A stretch of DNA of 64,000 nucleotides from Methylobacterium sp. WL1 (GTDB lineage: Bacteria; Pseudomonadota; Alphaproteobacteria; Rhizobiales; Beijerinckiaceae), in contig NZ_CP042823.1 of the NCBI RefSeq assembly GCF_008000895.1, positions 992,001-1,056,000 on the forward strand. The letters are read 5' to 3'. The notes under the pieces were generated by a model. That model was not told the origin of the DNA and ran no database searches. It saw nothing but the letters and a program-made list of their open reading frames with translations. Made by a program: the position numbers and the translations under genes. Positions 36,785 through 46,791 of this stretch are shown here, one piece after another (position 1 is the first letter of the stretch; each line of letters begins with the position of its first letter).

Positions 36785-37726
36785 ATGTCCAAGTGTTCCG
36801 AGCCGACTATCCGTGCGGCCGACGAGGGCCTCGTCCTCCGATTCTGGGGCGTCCGTGGCTCGACTCCGGTCAGCGGTCCGCAATACGCCGAATTCGGCGG
36901 CAACACGCCGTGCCTCGAGGTGCGCTGCGGGGAGCGGATGTTCGTGGTCGATGCCGGCTCCGGCATCTACAACCTCGGTCAGGGCCACCGCACCGATCTC
37001 CCCCGGGAAGTCGACCTCCTGTTCAGCCACCTGCACCTCGACCACACGGCGGGCCTCCCGTTCTTCAAGCCGGCAGTCCTCGACTGCGACCGGGTGATCA
37101 ACACCTATTGCGGCAATCTCGGCGGCGAATCGGCCGGCCCGACGCTCGATCGTCTGTTCGCGCCGCCGCTGTTCCCGGTTACGCTCGACAGGCTGTGCTG
37201 CACGTTCAACCATCACGGCTTCGAGGCCGGGCAGTCCCTGACGTTCCCGGATGGCGCCCGGGTCGACACGATCCTGCTGAACCACCCGCAGGGCTCGGTG
37301 GGCTATCGCTTCGAGCATGGCGGCCAGCGCCTGTGCCTGATCAGCGACATCGAGCACAGCGACCCCTGGCCGGATCCCGAGCTGGCGCGGTTCGTCGAAG
37401 GCGCCGACCTGATGGTCTACGACGGCATGTTCACCGACGGCGAGTATCCGACCTGCCGCGGCTGGGGCCACTCCACCTGGCAGAAGGGCGTCGAGCTGGC
37501 CCGGACGGCCGGGGTCAAGGCGCTGGCGATCATCCACCTGCATCCGGCCCATTCGGATACGGCGCTGCGCGACATGGAGGCGGACCTCAAGGCGGAGATG
37601 CCCACCGCCTTCATCGCCCGCGAGAGCCAGAGCATCACGGTCGGCGCGCCGCGTTCGGTGAGCCGGGGCGCCGACGGCCGGCCGGCGGTGGCGCGGGAGA
37701 TCCGCCGCCGGATCAAGGTCGCCTGA
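36785..37726 (+). CDS. Metallo-beta-lactamase-fold hydrolase
   Basis: 313 aa. The motif HLHLDH (His82, His84, Asp86, His87) begins the metal site, followed by further His and Asp residues (LISDIEHSDPW, VYDGMFTD). The N-terminal RFWGVRGSTPVSGPQYAEFG, then GNTPCLEV, and HLHPAHSDTALRDME near the end are typical of a subgroup of stand-alone or PAS/cyclase-linked MBL proteins that includes phosphodiesterase-like members. The ATG at 36785 is preferred; GTG 36776 is possible. The substrate is unknown. Confidence 0.85.
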   Translation: MSKCSEPTIRAADEGLVLRFWGVRGSTPVSGPQYAEFGGNTPCLEVRCGERMFVVDAGSGIYNLGQGHRTDLPREVDLLFSHLHLDHTAGLPFFKPAVLDCDRVINTYCGNLGGESAGPTLDRLFAPPLFPVTLDRLCCTFNHHGFEAGQSLTFPDGARVDTILLNHPQGSVGYRFEHGGQRLCLISDIEHSDPWPDPELARFVEGADLMVYDGMFTDGEYPTCRGWGHSTWQKGVELARTAGVKALAIIHLHPAHSDTALRDMEADLKAEMPTAFIARESQSITVGAPRSVSRGADGRPAVAREIRRRIKVA

Positions 37727-37735
37727 TCCCGTTGG

Positions 37736-37930
37736 TCAGACCGAGCGCCGGCCCCGCGTCCGGCTGAACCGGCGATAGGCGAACAGGACGAACAGCGCGA
37801 CGCCGATGGTCAGGATGCTCCAGCCGTAATTGGTGACGAGCTGCGCATCGATCGGGTGGCCGATCAGGCCCAGCGCGACGAGCAGTCCGAAGACGGCGAT
37901 CACCGCCGAGACGAGCATCCCTAGAATCAT
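37736..37930 (-). CDS. Small two-helix membrane protein
   Basis: 64 aa. Two hydrophobic segments (about 3-24 and 34-52) and a basic tail (AYRRFSRTRGRRSV). No family was recognised. It is supported by the membrane pattern, a compact start at 37930 and a stop 10 bp from the convergent hydrolase gene. Confidence 0.55.
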   Translation of the reverse strand: MILGMLVSAVIAVFGLLVALGLIGHPIDAQLVTNYGWSILTIGVALFVLFAYRRFSRTRGRRSV

Positions 37931-38141
37931 CGTGGTCCCCGGCGCGTCCCGGCCGGCGCACGGCCCGGCGAAGTCGTCCGTGGAAATGCGCGGGCGCGGT
38001 GCCCGTTCCCGGTCGCATCCGGCGCCAGGACACGGTAATCGCGCCGCGACGCGCATGGGCGGCTCCCAAGGCGCCGAACTTAGGCTAAGTAGGCCCGCAT
38101 GACGGCGCCCCGGGGCGCGCGAGGAGCCCGAGACCACGGCG

Positions 38142-39362
38142 ATGACCGGCCCACAGAACACGCCTCAGGACAGCATGCCCGCATCCACCGCAGCAACGGG
38201 CCCCCTGCGCCCGCAATCCCAGCTCGTGACGATCTTCGGCGGCTCCGGCTTCCTGGGCCGGCACGTGGTGCGGGCGCTCGCCAAACGCGGCTACCGGATC
38301 CGCGTCGCGGTGCGCCGGCCGGACCTGGCGCTGTTCCTGCAGCCGCTGGGCAAGGTCAACCAGATCGTGGCCGTCCAGGCCAACCTGCGCTACCCCGAAT
38401 CGGTGGCCCGCGCGGCCGAGCGCTCGGACGTGGTGATCAACCTCGTCGGCATCCTGCAGGAGACCGGCTCGCAGAGCTTCGCACGCCTGCAGGTCGAAGG
38501 CGCGGCCGAGATCGCCCGCGCCGCAGCCCGGCAGGGTGCCCGGATGATCCACGTCTCGGCGATCGGGGCGGATCCGGCCTCGCCGTCACACTACGCCCGC
38601 ACCAAGGCGGAGGGCGAGGCCCGGATCTTCGCCACCTGTCCGGACGCGGTGGTGTTCCGGCCCTCGCTGGTCTTCGGGCCGGGCGACAGCTTCTTCAACC
38701 GCTTCGCCGGGCTGGCCCGGGCGCTGCCGGTCCTGCCGCTGGCGGGCGGCCAGTCGCGCTTCCAGCCGGTCTTCGTGGGCGACGTCGCCGAGGCGATCGC
38801 CCGGGCTGTCGATGGCGCGGTGCCGGGCGGCAAGGTCTACGAGCTCGGCGGCCCCGAAGTCGCGACGCTCGAGCACCTCGTCCGCTACATGCTGAAGACG
38901 ATCCAGCGGAAGCGCGCGGTGGTGGACCTGCCGCTGCCGGTGGCCAAGCTCCAGGCCCGGTTCCTGGAGGTCGCCGACACCCTGACCTTCGGCCTGCTGC
39001 CCGACAGCCTGAAGCTCACCCGCGATCAGGTGATCCTGCTCCAGAACGACAACGTCGTGTCCGAGGCCGCCAAGGCCGAGGGCCGGACCATCGAGGCGCT
39101 CGGCATCAGCCCGACCGCGGCCGAGGCGGTGGTTCCGGGTTATCTCTGGCCGTTCCGCAAGGCCGGCCAGTTCGCCACCGATCGCGACGAGGAACACCTC
39201 GCCGAGGTGCCCGACATGGTGGCCTCGACGCCCATGGCAGCCGGCTCCCAGCACAGGCCGCAGACCGCGTCCGGGCCGGCGATCGGCGCCGACGCGGGCA
39301 GTTCCCCCGGCAGCGCCCAGAGCCGCATGGGCACCCGCTGGGGCACCCGGACGATGAACTGA
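38142..39362 (+). CDS. Complex I NDUFA9-like NAD(P)-binding protein
   Basis: 406 aa atypical short-chain dehydrogenase. The Rossmann motif is TIFGGSGFLGRHVVRALAKRG at residue 29 on. FRPSLVFGPGDSFFNRFA and the C-terminal half match the NDUFA9 group, the accessory subunit of mitochondrial and alphaproteobacterial complex I thought to bind NADPH structurally. The C-terminal 60 residues are low-complexity. No nuo genes are near. Confidence 0.85.
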   Translation: MTGPQNTPQDSMPASTAATGPLRPQSQLVTIFGGSGFLGRHVVRALAKRGYRIRVAVRRPDLALFLQPLGKVNQIVAVQANLRYPESVARAAERSDVVINLVGILQETGSQSFARLQVEGAAEIARAAARQGARMIHVSAIGADPASPSHYARTKAEGEARIFATCPDAVVFRPSLVFGPGDSFFNRFAGLARALPVLPLAGGQSRFQPVFVGDVAEAIARAVDGAVPGGKVYELGGPEVATLEHLVRYMLKTIQRKRAVVDLPLPVAKLQARFLEVADTLTFGLLPDSLKLTRDQVILLQNDNVVSEAAKAEGRTIEALGISPTAAEAVVPGYLWPFRKAGQFATDRDEEHLAEVPDMVASTPMAAGSQHRPQTASGPAIGADAGSSPGSAQSRMGTRWGTRTMN

Positions 39363-39397
39363 CGAGCCAGGGTTTCGAAAGCTCTTCGACCCCTTAT

Positions 39398-39422
39398 GGG
39401 TGCGTGGCGGAGCCCTGCACCC
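39398..39422. repeat. Hairpin in intergenic repeat-like segment
   Basis: GGGTGC (39398-39403) pairs with GCACCC (39417-39422). It lies in a 185-bp gap whose wording (GAAGGGTCTCGTACCTTTCGG, 39425-39445) resembles other intergenic segments near 46800 and 56800. It is probably an interspersed repeat and could also stop transcription. Confidence 0.35.
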
Positions 39423-39547
39423 TGCCGAAGGGTCTCGTACCTTTCGGGATCCCATTTCCTTGCCGGTGCGCGGGTTCATATCGCTGCCTTCTCGTTGAGG
39501 GAGACAACGCCTGATCTCGTCCGGGACTGCACGATGATGATGACCCC

Positions 39548-40531
39548 GTGGAACGGATCGGCAGGCCTGGCGTGAGACGCATCCTCGTCACCGGCGCGGC
39601 GGGCTTCGTCGGCGGCCATGTGCTGCCGCTCCTGACCGGATCGGGCGCCCGGGTGGTCGGCATCGGCCGCGGGGAAGCGCCGAGCCTGCCGGAGGGCGTC
39701 ACCTACGCGCGCATCGACCTCCTGGACGAGGCGGCCCTCGGCGCCTTCGTGGCGCGCTTCCGGCCAACCGAGATCCTCCACTTGGCCGGCCTCGCCTCGG
39801 TGGGCCAGTCCGCCACCGGGCCGGGGCAGACCTGGCGGGTGAACGTCAACGGCCTGATGAACCTCGTGGCGGCCGTCGAGGCGGTGCCGGGCTGCACGTT
39901 GTTCTTCGTCAGCTCGGGCGAGGTCTATGGCGGTGCCTTCCTGGCCGGCCACGCGCTGTCCGAGGCGGCCGAGCCCCTGCCGCGCAACACCTACGCCCGG
40001 TCGAAATGGGTCGGCGAGCAGCTGCTGCGCGACCTGCTGCCCCGGATCGGCGTGAAGCTCGTGGTGCTGCGGCCGTTCAACCATATCGGCCCGGGCCAGG
40101 ACGAGCGCTTCGTCGTGGCCTCCTTCGCCGGGCAGATCGCCCGGATCGAGGCCGGCCTTGCGGCACCGCTCCTCGAGGTCGGCAACCTGTCCTCGTACCG
40201 CGATTTCCTCGACGTCGCCGACGTCGCGGGCGCCTATGCCGACCTGATCGGCCGGTCCGAAGCCCTGGCGGACGGGAGCGTGTTCAACATCAGTTCCGGC
40301 GTCCCCCGCACGATCGCCAGCGTCCTCGACGGCCTGCGCGCCCGCGCCCGGGTGCCGTTCGAGATCCGGATCGCCCCCGAGCGGGTGCGCCCGAACGAGA
40401 TCCCGCTGGCGGCGGGCGATTCCACCCGCCTGCACGACGCCACCGGCTGGCAGCCGCGGGTCGCCTGGGACGACGCCCTGACCCGGGTGCTGGACGATGC
40501 CCGCGCCCGGCTGGGCGACGTCGAGGGCTGA
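39548..40531 (+). CDS. NAD-dependent epimerase/dehydratase (GDP-mannose dehydratase/reductase-like)
   Basis: 327 aa extended SDR. Nucleotide motif VTGAAGFVGGHVL; catalytic Ser (FFVSSGEVYGG) and YxxxK (YARSKWVGE); FNHIGPGQDERF binds the sugar nucleotide. It resembles Rmd, which reduces GDP-4-keto-6-deoxymannose to GDP-D-rhamnose, and GMD-like enzymes. No other nucleotide-sugar gene is adjacent. The GTG at 39548 has no SD; GTG 39572, just before RRILVTGAAGF, is an alternative start. Confidence 0.8.
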   Translation: MERIGRPGVRRILVTGAAGFVGGHVLPLLTGSGARVVGIGRGEAPSLPEGVTYARIDLLDEAALGAFVARFRPTEILHLAGLASVGQSATGPGQTWRVNVNGLMNLVAAVEAVPGCTLFFVSSGEVYGGAFLAGHALSEAAEPLPRNTYARSKWVGEQLLRDLLPRIGVKLVVLRPFNHIGPGQDERFVVASFAGQIARIEAGLAAPLLEVGNLSSYRDFLDVADVAGAYADLIGRSEALADGSVFNISSGVPRTIASVLDGLRARARVPFEIRIAPERVRPNEIPLAAGDSTRLHDATGWQPRVAWDDALTRVLDDARARLGDVEG

Positions 40532-40538
40532 AGGCGCG

Positions 40539-41741
40539 CTACCGGACCACGCCCTTCGCCACCAGCGCGTCCCGCGCCTGCGCCGACACATCCAGCCGCT
40601 CGGCCAGGATCTCGGCGCTCGAATCCCCGAGGCCCGGCGGCATGCGGCGCACCGGCAGCCGGCGCCCGTCGAGCCGGTAGGGCGGGGCGATGACGTGGGC
40701 GTTGTCGGCGCCCTCGACCACCAGACCGGCCTCCCGGGCGCGCGGACAGGTCAGCGCCTCGCGCAGGCCCATCACCTCGCCGCAGGGGATGCCGGCCGCG
40801 CGCAGGCGCGCGATCAGCGGCGCGCGCTCCCACTTGGCGAGTTCGGCATCCAGGATCGGGATGAAGGCGGCGCGGTTCTTCGAGCGGTCGAGGTTGGTTG
40901 CAAAGCGCGGGTCGGCGCACAGGTCCGGCCGCTCCAGCACCTGCTCGCAGAACCGGCGGTACTGGGCGTTGTTGCCGACCGTGATCACCACCGGCCCGTC
41001 TCCCGCCTCGAACACCCCGTAGGGCACGATCGACGGATGGGCGTTGCCGTAGCGCGGCGGATCGATGCCCCGGGCCAGCGCCTCCAGGCCGTAATAGGAG
41101 GTCAGCGCCACGCCGCAATCGAACAGGGCGAGGTCGATCGCCTTGCCGCGCCCGGTGCGCTCGCGCTGGAACAGGGCCGCCAGCACGGCCTGGGCCGCGT
41201 ATTGCCCGGTGAACAGGTCCACCGCCGCGACCCCGAACTTCAGGGGCGGCCCGCCGGCCTCGCCGTTCAGCGCCATCACGCCGGATTCGCCCTGCACCAC
41301 GAGGTCGTAGCCGGGCCGTCCGGCCTCCGAGCCGTCGGAGCTGTAGCCGGCGATCGAGCAGTAGATCAGCCCGGAATTCTCGGCCGAAAGCGCCGCGTAG
41401 CCGAGGCCGAGCTTCTCGGCCCCGCCGGTCTTGAAGTTCTGGACCAGCACGTCGCTCTCGCGGGCCAGCGCCTTGACGATCGCCAGCCCGTCGGGCGTCG
41501 CGAGATCGACGCCGATCGAGCGCTTGTTGCGGTTCACGCTGTCGAAATACGAGGTGTTGCCGGGGCTGGTCGCCACGCCCCAGTCCCGCGTGTCGTCGCC
41601 GCGCTCCGGGTGCTCGACCTTGATCACGTCGGCGCCGAGATCGCCGAGCACCTGCGCGCACCACGGCCCCGCCAGGACCCGGGACAGGTCGAGGACGCGG
41701 ATGCCGGCGAGCGGGAGATCTTGGGATGGATCGGTTTCCAT
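40539..41741 (-). CDS. CaiB/BaiF family CoA transferase (class III)
   Basis: 400 aa, the normal length for the family, which moves CoA between carboxylic acids. LAGIRVLDLSRVLAGPWCAQ, LGDLGADVIKVE and the catalytic Asp175 in AAVDLFTGQ are conserved. The start at 41741 has AGGA eight bases upstream. An in-frame ATG at 41756 overlaps the IclR stop as ATGA. It is the last gene of an operon with a nitronate monooxygenase, an enoyl-CoA hydratase and an IclR regulator, and could activate the acid substrate of that pathway. Confidence 0.88.
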   Translation of the reverse strand: METDPSQDLPLAGIRVLDLSRVLAGPWCAQVLGDLGADVIKVEHPERGDDTRDWGVATSPGNTSYFDSVNRNKRSIGVDLATPDGLAIVKALARESDVLVQNFKTGGAEKLGLGYAALSAENSGLIYCSIAGYSSDGSEAGRPGYDLVVQGESGVMALNGEAGGPPLKFGVAAVDLFTGQYAAQAVLAALFQRERTGRGKAIDLALFDCGVALTSYYGLEALARGIDPPRYGNAHPSIVPYGVFEAGDGPVVITVGNNAQYRRFCEQVLERPDLCADPRFATNLDRSKNRAAFIPILDAELAKWERAPLIARLRAAGIPCGEVMGLREALTCPRAREAGLVVEGADNAHVIAPPYRLDGRRLPVRRMPPGLGDSSAEILAERLDVSAQARDALVAKGVVR

Positions 41742-41752
41742 GGAACGGGTCC

Positions 41753-42589
41753 TCATGCTCCCATCACGCCGTCGAGGCTGCGCACGGCTGCGACGAGCTT
41801 CGGCCGCACCACGTCCATCAGGAACCGGGCGTCGGTGATGATCGTCGGGGCGCCGCAATTGACCGACATGGCCGGCAGGCCGCCGCCGGGATGAAATCCC
41901 ACCGCGATCGCGCAGACCGTCTCCTGCCACTCGCCGAACGAGGTGCAGCAACCGAGCTCGCGGTGCTCGGCCACGGCCCGGTCGAGGCCGGCCCGCAGGG
42001 CGGGCCAGGCCACCGGGTCGAGGGCCTTCAGGTCCTCGTAGATGCTCTCGCGCTCGCGCTCCGGGCAGACCGCCACGTAGGCGCGACCCATGGCGCTGCG
42101 CGCGAGCGAGATCCGCGAGCCGGTGTCGAGGTTCAGCGAGATCGCGGCCGGACCGCGCTGGCAATCGACGTAGCGCATGCTCAACCGGTCGCGCACTCCG
42201 AGCCCCACCGAGGCGTTGGCGGCCTCGGCGACCGCCCGCAGCACCGGTCGGGCGATGCCGCGCACGTCGAGCCCGCCGAGGGCCGCCGAACTCAGCGCGA
42301 TGGTCGCGTGGCCCAGTCGGTAGCGGCCGGTCTCGGCGGTGTGGTGCAGGTAGCCGAGCTTGGTCAGCGTGTAGGTGAGGCGCGACACGGTCGAGCGCGG
42401 CAGGCCGCAGGCCGCCGCGAGGTCGTGGTTGGCCAGGCTGGTCCGGCCGGGCCCGAAGCAGGCGAGCACCGCGAGGCCACGGCCGAGCGCCGTGACGAAG
42501 TGGCGATCCTCCTTGGCGCCACGCTCGTTGGCGCCGTCGCCCGGCGTCGCCTCGGGATCACCCAGCAGGGCCTCACCCACGGCGTTCAT
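41753..42589 (-). CDS. IclR-family regulator (PcaR/PobR-like)
   Basis: 278 aa. Winged helix at about 22-85 ([20 protein letters not shown], then [19 protein letters not shown]). The C-terminal GAF-like effector domain includes [12 protein letters not shown] and [13 protein letters not shown], close to the protocatechuate/beta-ketoadipate regulators. Its start overlaps the enoyl-CoA hydratase stop and its stop overlaps an alternative CaiB start, both ATGA. It likely senses an intermediate of this operon or of the divergent pim-like operon. Confidence 0.88.
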   Translation of the reverse strand: MNAVGEALLGDPEATPGDGANERGAKEDRHFVTALGRGLAVLACFGPGRTSLANHDLAAACGLPRSTVSRLTYTLTKLGYLHHTAETGRYRLGHATIALSSAALGGLDVRGIARPVLRAVAEAANASVGLGVRDRLSMRYVDCQRGPAAISLNLDTGSRISLARSAMGRAYVAVCPERERESIYEDLKALDPVAWPALRAGLDRAVAEHRELGCCTSFGEWQETVCAIAVGFHPGGGLPAMSVNCGAPTIITDARFLMDVVRPKLVAAVRSLDGVMGA

Positions 42590-43323
42590 CGGCGCAGGAA
42601 CGCCGCGAAGGCCGCCTGCGCGTCCGGGCCGCGGCGGAGCCCGTGAAACACCTGCGCCTCCTCGGCGAGCGTGCGGGCGACCACGTCATCGTGGCCCCGG
42701 CGCAGGGCGCGCTTGGTCGCGGCGATCGAGACCGGGGGCAGGGCGGCCAGGGCACGGACTCGGGCGAGGGCGGTGTCCAGGGCGGCGCCCTGCGGGACGG
42801 CGGCGTTGATCAGGCCGGCCGCCGCCGCCTCCGCGGCGCCGAAGGGCTCGCCGAGCATCAGCAGCTCGGCCGCCCGCTTGATGCCGGCGATGAGCGGGAG
42901 GAGGTAGCTCGAACCGCCTTCCGGGCTCAGCCCGAGCGCCGTGAACGGCAGGCGGAAGCGGGCGCCGTCCCCGGCATAGGCGAGGTCGCAATGCAGCAGC
43001 AGCGTCGTGCCGATGCCGACCGCGTGCCCCTCCACCGCCGCGACGACGGGCTTCGGGCAGCCGCGCAGGGCCTTCAGGAAGGTCAGGCCCGGGCTGTCGC
43101 CGTCGGTCTCGACATCCTGGAAGTCCCTGAGGTCGTTGCCGGCCGTGAAGCAGCCGCCCGCCCCGGTGAGCACCACGGCGCGCACGGTCTCGTCGGCGCC
43201 GGCCGCGGCGAAGGCGGCGGCGAGGCCCGCATAGGTCGCCCGGTCGAGGGCGTTGCGGCGCTCCGGCCGGTCGATGGTGACCAGCCGGATCCCGGGCTCG
43301 GGATCGGCGACGCGGAGGCTCAC
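42586..43323 (-). CDS. Enoyl-CoA hydratase/isomerase family protein
   Basis: 245 aa crotonase-fold enzyme. The oxyanion-hole stretches [16 protein letters not shown] and [19 protein letters not shown] are clear. Of the two catalytic Glu positions, only the second is kept ([10 protein letters not shown]); the first is Thr in [10 protein letters not shown]. This favours isomerase activity (ECI/PaaG-like) over simple hydration. It overlaps the nitronate monooxygenase and IclR genes by 4 bp each. Confidence 0.85.
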   Translation of the reverse strand: MSLRVADPEPGIRLVTIDRPERRNALDRATYAGLAAAFAAAGADETVRAVVLTGAGGCFTAGNDLRDFQDVETDGDSPGLTFLKALRGCPKPVVAAVEGHAVGIGTTLLLHCDLAYAGDGARFRLPFTALGLSPEGGSSYLLPLIAGIKRAAELLMLGEPFGAAEAAAAGLINAAVPQGAALDTALARVRALAALPPVSIAATKRALRRGHDDVVARTLAEEAQVFHGLRRGPDAQAAFAAFLRR

Positions 43324-44336
43324 GGGACGGCCTCGCCGGCATAGGCCGCGGCGACGCCCCCGAGCCCGGCCCGGGCGGCGGCGTATTCCCGAACGAGCCG
43401 GGCCACCAGGTCGGCGGTGGCCGGCGCGTCCGCGATGGTGCCGACCCCCTGGCCGGCGCCCCAGACGTCCCGCCAGGCCTTCACGCCGGCGCTGCCGAAA
43501 TCCATCGCGGTCTTGTCGCGCACCGGCAAGGCCTCGGGATCGAGCCCGGCGGCGCGGATGCTCGGCGTCAGGTAATTGCCCGGCACGCCCGTGAAGTAGG
43601 GGGTGTACAGGACGTCGGCGGCGGCACTGCCGGCGATCATGTCCTTGTAGCCGGACGCGGCGTTCGCCTCCCGGGTGGCGATGAACCGGGTGCCCATGTA
43701 GGCGAGGTCGGCGCCCATGGCCTGGGCGGCCAGGATCGCCGAGCCGGTGGTGATCGCCCCCGACAGGATCAGCGGCCCGTCGTAGAAGCGCCGGATCTCG
43801 CCGACGAGGGCGAAGGGGCTCAGCGTGCCGGCATGGCCCCCCGCGCCGGCGCAGACGAGGATCAGCCCGTCGACCCCGGCTTCCAGGGCCTTCTCGGCAT
43901 GGCGGACCGTGGTGACGTCGTGGAACACCACGCCGCCATAGCCGTGGACCGGGCGGATCACCGCGTCCGGCGCCCGCAGCGACGTGATGATGATCGGCAC
44001 CCGGTGCCGGACGCAGGCCTCGACGTCGTGCGCCAGCCGGTCGTTCGACGCGTGGACGATCTGGTTGACCGCGAAGGGCGCGATCTTGCGGGCGGGATCC
44101 TTCGCGCGCGCTTCAGCCAGGGTCCGCGTGATCGTCGAAAGCCATTCGTCGAGGAGTGCGGCGGGCCGGGCGTTGAGCGCCGGGAACGCGCCGACCACCC
44201 CGGCCAGGCATTGCGCGATCACGAGTTCCGGCCCCGACACGATGAACATCGGGGCGCAGATCACCGGCAGGGCGAGGCGACCGCGCAGGGTCTCGGGCAG
44301 GCGGCTAGCCGGCCCCTGTTCGGATCCGTCGCTCAT
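43320..44336 (-). CDS. Nitronate monooxygenase/2-nitropropane dioxygenase family, FMN-dependent
   Basis: 338 aa TIM barrel. [16 protein letters not shown] opens the barrel, and [20 protein letters not shown] carries the FMN-phosphate loop and the catalytic His. [29 protein letters not shown] completes the phosphate site. The ATG at 44336 begins MSDGSEQ. It is the promoter-proximal gene of the operon. In acyl-CoA gene clusters such proteins often act as enoyl-CoA reductase-like or unknown oxidoreductases, so nitronate is not certain to be the substrate. Confidence 0.85.
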   Translation of the reverse strand: MSDGSEQGPASRLPETLRGRLALPVICAPMFIVSGPELVIAQCLAGVVGAFPALNARPAALLDEWLSTITRTLAEARAKDPARKIAPFAVNQIVHASNDRLAHDVEACVRHRVPIIITSLRAPDAVIRPVHGYGGVVFHDVTTVRHAEKALEAGVDGLILVCAGAGGHAGTLSPFALVGEIRRFYDGPLILSGAITTGSAILAAQAMGADLAYMGTRFIATREANAASGYKDMIAGSAAADVLYTPYFTGVPGNYLTPSIRAAGLDPEALPVRDKTAMDFGSAGVKAWRDVWGAGQGVGTIADAPATADLVARLVREYAAARAGLGGVAAAYAGEAVP

Positions 44337-44592
44337 CGGAGGCTGCCGGGCTGTTGGCCGATACCGCGCACGGCGATCCTCCCTGATCGATCGGGCGGCC
44401 CTTCCCATGGAACCCGGCCGGGCGGGCCAGGGTCGGAATCGTGCCCGGGGCGGGTCTGAATGGCATGGCGTCCGGCACCGGTCAAACCGTTCAGCTGGGC
44501 GGCGTCTGCAATGCGGAACGCCACGACGCGGGTCACGGGCGATGCCCGCGCATCCTTGACGAGTCGGGGATCGCAGATCAACATCCCGGCCA

Positions 44593-44615
44593 ATTGCAAA
44601 CGATTATTCTGCAAT
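44593..44615. promoter_or_regulatory. Inverted repeat overlapping the pimF-like start, possible IclR operator
   Basis: ATTGCA (44593-44598) and TGCAAT (44610-44615) form an exact inverted repeat 11 bp apart. The right arm includes the first two bases of the ATG. It lies between two divergent acyl-CoA operons that share an IclR regulator. Confidence 0.4.
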
Positions 44616-46713
44616 GCAGAACAGGGAGCGCCACGCTTTGGTTCGTTACGAGGTCGATGGCGGCGTGGCCGTGCTCACGCTGGCGAACCCGCCGGTCAAC
44701 GCGCTCGGCGCCGGGCTGCGGGCTGCCCTCGATGCCGCCCTGGCCCGGGCGGAGGCGGACGATTCGGTGCGCGCCATCGTGCTGGCGGCCGAGGGCAAGG
44801 TGTTCGTCGGCGGGGCCGACATCTCGGAATTCGGCAAGCCGCCTCAGGCCCCGAGCCTGCCCGACGTGCTGGAGCGGCTCGATGCCGGCCGGAAGCCGGT
44901 GGTGGCGGCGATCGGCGGCGCGGCGCTCGGCGGCGGACTGGAACTGGCGATGGCCTGCCACGGCCGGATCGCGGCGCCGGCGGCCAAGCTCGGCCTGCCG
45001 GAGATCAAGCTCGGGATCATCCCCGGAGCCGGCGGCACCCAGCGCCTGCCGCGCCTGATCGGGCCGGACGCCGCCTTCACGATGATGCTCACAGGCTCGC
45101 CAATCTCGGCCGATGCGGCCGCCGAGCGGGGCATCGTCGATGCCGTCGTGCTGGGCGACCTCGTCCCGGCGGCCCGCACCCGGGCCCTGGAACTGGCCGA
45201 TTCCGGCGCCCTGCCGCGGGTGCGCGACCGGGCGGACAGGCTGACGCCGGAGGCCCGGCAGAGTTTCGAGGCGCTGGCCGAGGAGGCCGTGAAGCGCGAT
45301 CCGCAGGCGACCAACGTCCGTGCCCTGGTCCGGGCCGTGCGCGCCGGCCTTGACCCGACCGCGTTCGACGCGGCGGTCGCCGTCGAGCGGGACGAGTTCC
45401 GCACGCTGGTGGAGGATCCGCGCTCCAAGGCCCTGCGCTACGCCTTCTTCGCCGAGCGCGAGGCGGGCCGGGTCCCGGGCCTGTCGAAGGAGACGCCCCG
45501 TCGCGCCATCGAGACGGCCGCGGTGATCGGCGCCGGCACCATGGGCGGCGGGATCAGTATGTGCTTCGCCAATGCCGGCATCCCGGTCACCGTGATCGAG
45601 ACCGAGGCCGGCGCCCTGGAGCGCGGCCTCGACCGGGTGAAGGCCCTCTATGCCGGCTCGGCCAAGCGCGGCTCGATCACCGAGGCCCAGCGCGATGCGC
45701 GGGTCGGCCGGATCACCGGGGCGATCGGCCTGGAGAACGCCGCAGAGGCCGATATCGTGATCGAGGCGGCCTTCGAGGACATGGGCGTCAAGCGCGAGAT
45801 CTTTTCCAAACTCGACGGCATCGCCAAGCCGGGGGCGATCCTGGCGAGCAACACCTCCTATCTCGACATCGACGCCATCGCGGCGGTGACCGGCCGGCCG
45901 CAGGACGTGCTGGGGCTGCACTTCTTCAGCCCGGCCAACGTCATGCGCCTCGTCGAGGTGGTCCGGGCCGGGAAGACCGCGCCCGACGTGCTCGCCACCG
46001 CGCTGGATCTGGCCAAGCGCCTCAACAAGCTCCCGGTGACGGTGGGCGTCTGCTTCGGCTTCGTCGGCAACCGCATCCTGGAGCGCCGCAGCCGGGCCGC
46101 CGAGCGCCTGCTGCTCGAAGGCGCGCTGCCGCATGAGGTCGACGCCGCCGTGACCGCCTTCGGCTTCCGGATGGGCCCCTTCGCCATGAGCGACCTCGCC
46201 GGCCTCGATATCGGCTGGCGCTCCCGCAAGGATTTCGGCGGCCGGGCCCCGGTCGCCGACGCACTGGCCGAGATGGGCCGGTTCGGCCAGAAGACCGGCC
46301 GCGGCTTCTTTGTGTATGCGGACGGCGCCAGGACCGGGACCCGCGATCCCGAGGTGGACGCGCTCATCGAGAAGACCGCCGCCGAGCACGGCGTCGCACG
46401 TCGCACGTTCAGCCCCGACGAGATTGTCGCTCGGCTCATGTACCCGATGGTCAATGAGGGCGCCCGGATCCTCGAAGAGGGGATCGCGGCCCGGCCCGGC
46501 GACATCGATACGATCTGGATCAACGGCTACAACTGGCCGGCCTGGCGCGGCGGCCCGATGCACTGGGCCGACACGGTCGGGCTCAGGACGGTCGCCGAGG
46601 CGCTGTCACGCTTCGCCCGGGAGGCCGGCGACGACAGCCAGGAGCCGGCGCCGCTGCTGCGCAAGCTGGCGGACGAAGGCGGCACCTTCGCCGCCTGGAA
46701 GGCGACGGCCTGA
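44614..46713 (+). CDS. pimF: FadB/PimF-like bifunctional enoyl-CoA hydratase/3-hydroxyacyl-CoA dehydrogenase
   Basis: 699 aa. Residues 1-190 are the hydratase domain, with Glu110 (GGGLELAMACHGR) and Glu130 (LGLPEIKLGIIPGAGG). From about 297 comes the NAD domain (AAVIGAGTMGGGISMCFANAG) and HFFSPANVMRLVEVV with the catalytic His and Glu. It does two steps of beta-oxidation. With thiolase and two acyl-CoA dehydrogenases following, it matches PimF of the Rhodopseudomonas pimeloyl-CoA cluster. No SD precedes the ATG; a TTG at 44638 behind GGGAG is an alternative start. Confidence 0.85.
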   Translation: MQNRERHALVRYEVDGGVAVLTLANPPVNALGAGLRAALDAALARAEADDSVRAIVLAAEGKVFVGGADISEFGKPPQAPSLPDVLERLDAGRKPVVAAIGGAALGGGLELAMACHGRIAAPAAKLGLPEIKLGIIPGAGGTQRLPRLIGPDAAFTMMLTGSPISADAAAERGIVDAVVLGDLVPAARTRALELADSGALPRVRDRADRLTPEARQSFEALAEEAVKRDPQATNVRALVRAVRAGLDPTAFDAAVAVERDEFRTLVEDPRSKALRYAFFAEREAGRVPGLSKETPRRAIETAAVIGAGTMGGGISMCFANAGIPVTVIETEAGALERGLDRVKALYAGSAKRGSITEAQRDARVGRITGAIGLENAAEADIVIEAAFEDMGVKREIFSKLDGIAKPGAILASNTSYLDIDAIAAVTGRPQDVLGLHFFSPANVMRLVEVVRAGKTAPDVLATALDLAKRLNKLPVTVGVCFGFVGNRILERRSRAAERLLLEGALPHEVDAAVTAFGFRMGPFAMSDLAGLDIGWRSRKDFGGRAPVADALAEMGRFGQKTGRGFFVYADGARTGTRDPEVDALIEKTAAEHGVARRTFSPDEIVARLMYPMVNEGARILEEGIAARPGDIDTIWINGYNWPAWRGGPMHWADTVGLRTVAEALSRFAREAGDDSQEPAPLLRKLADEGGTFAAWKATA

Positions 46714-46791
46714 TGGCCGGCCGGCTCGAACGGGCTTCGTCCCGGTTTCGAGAGGTCCGACGCCTCGGGGCGTTGCCCCGACATCCCGCCA

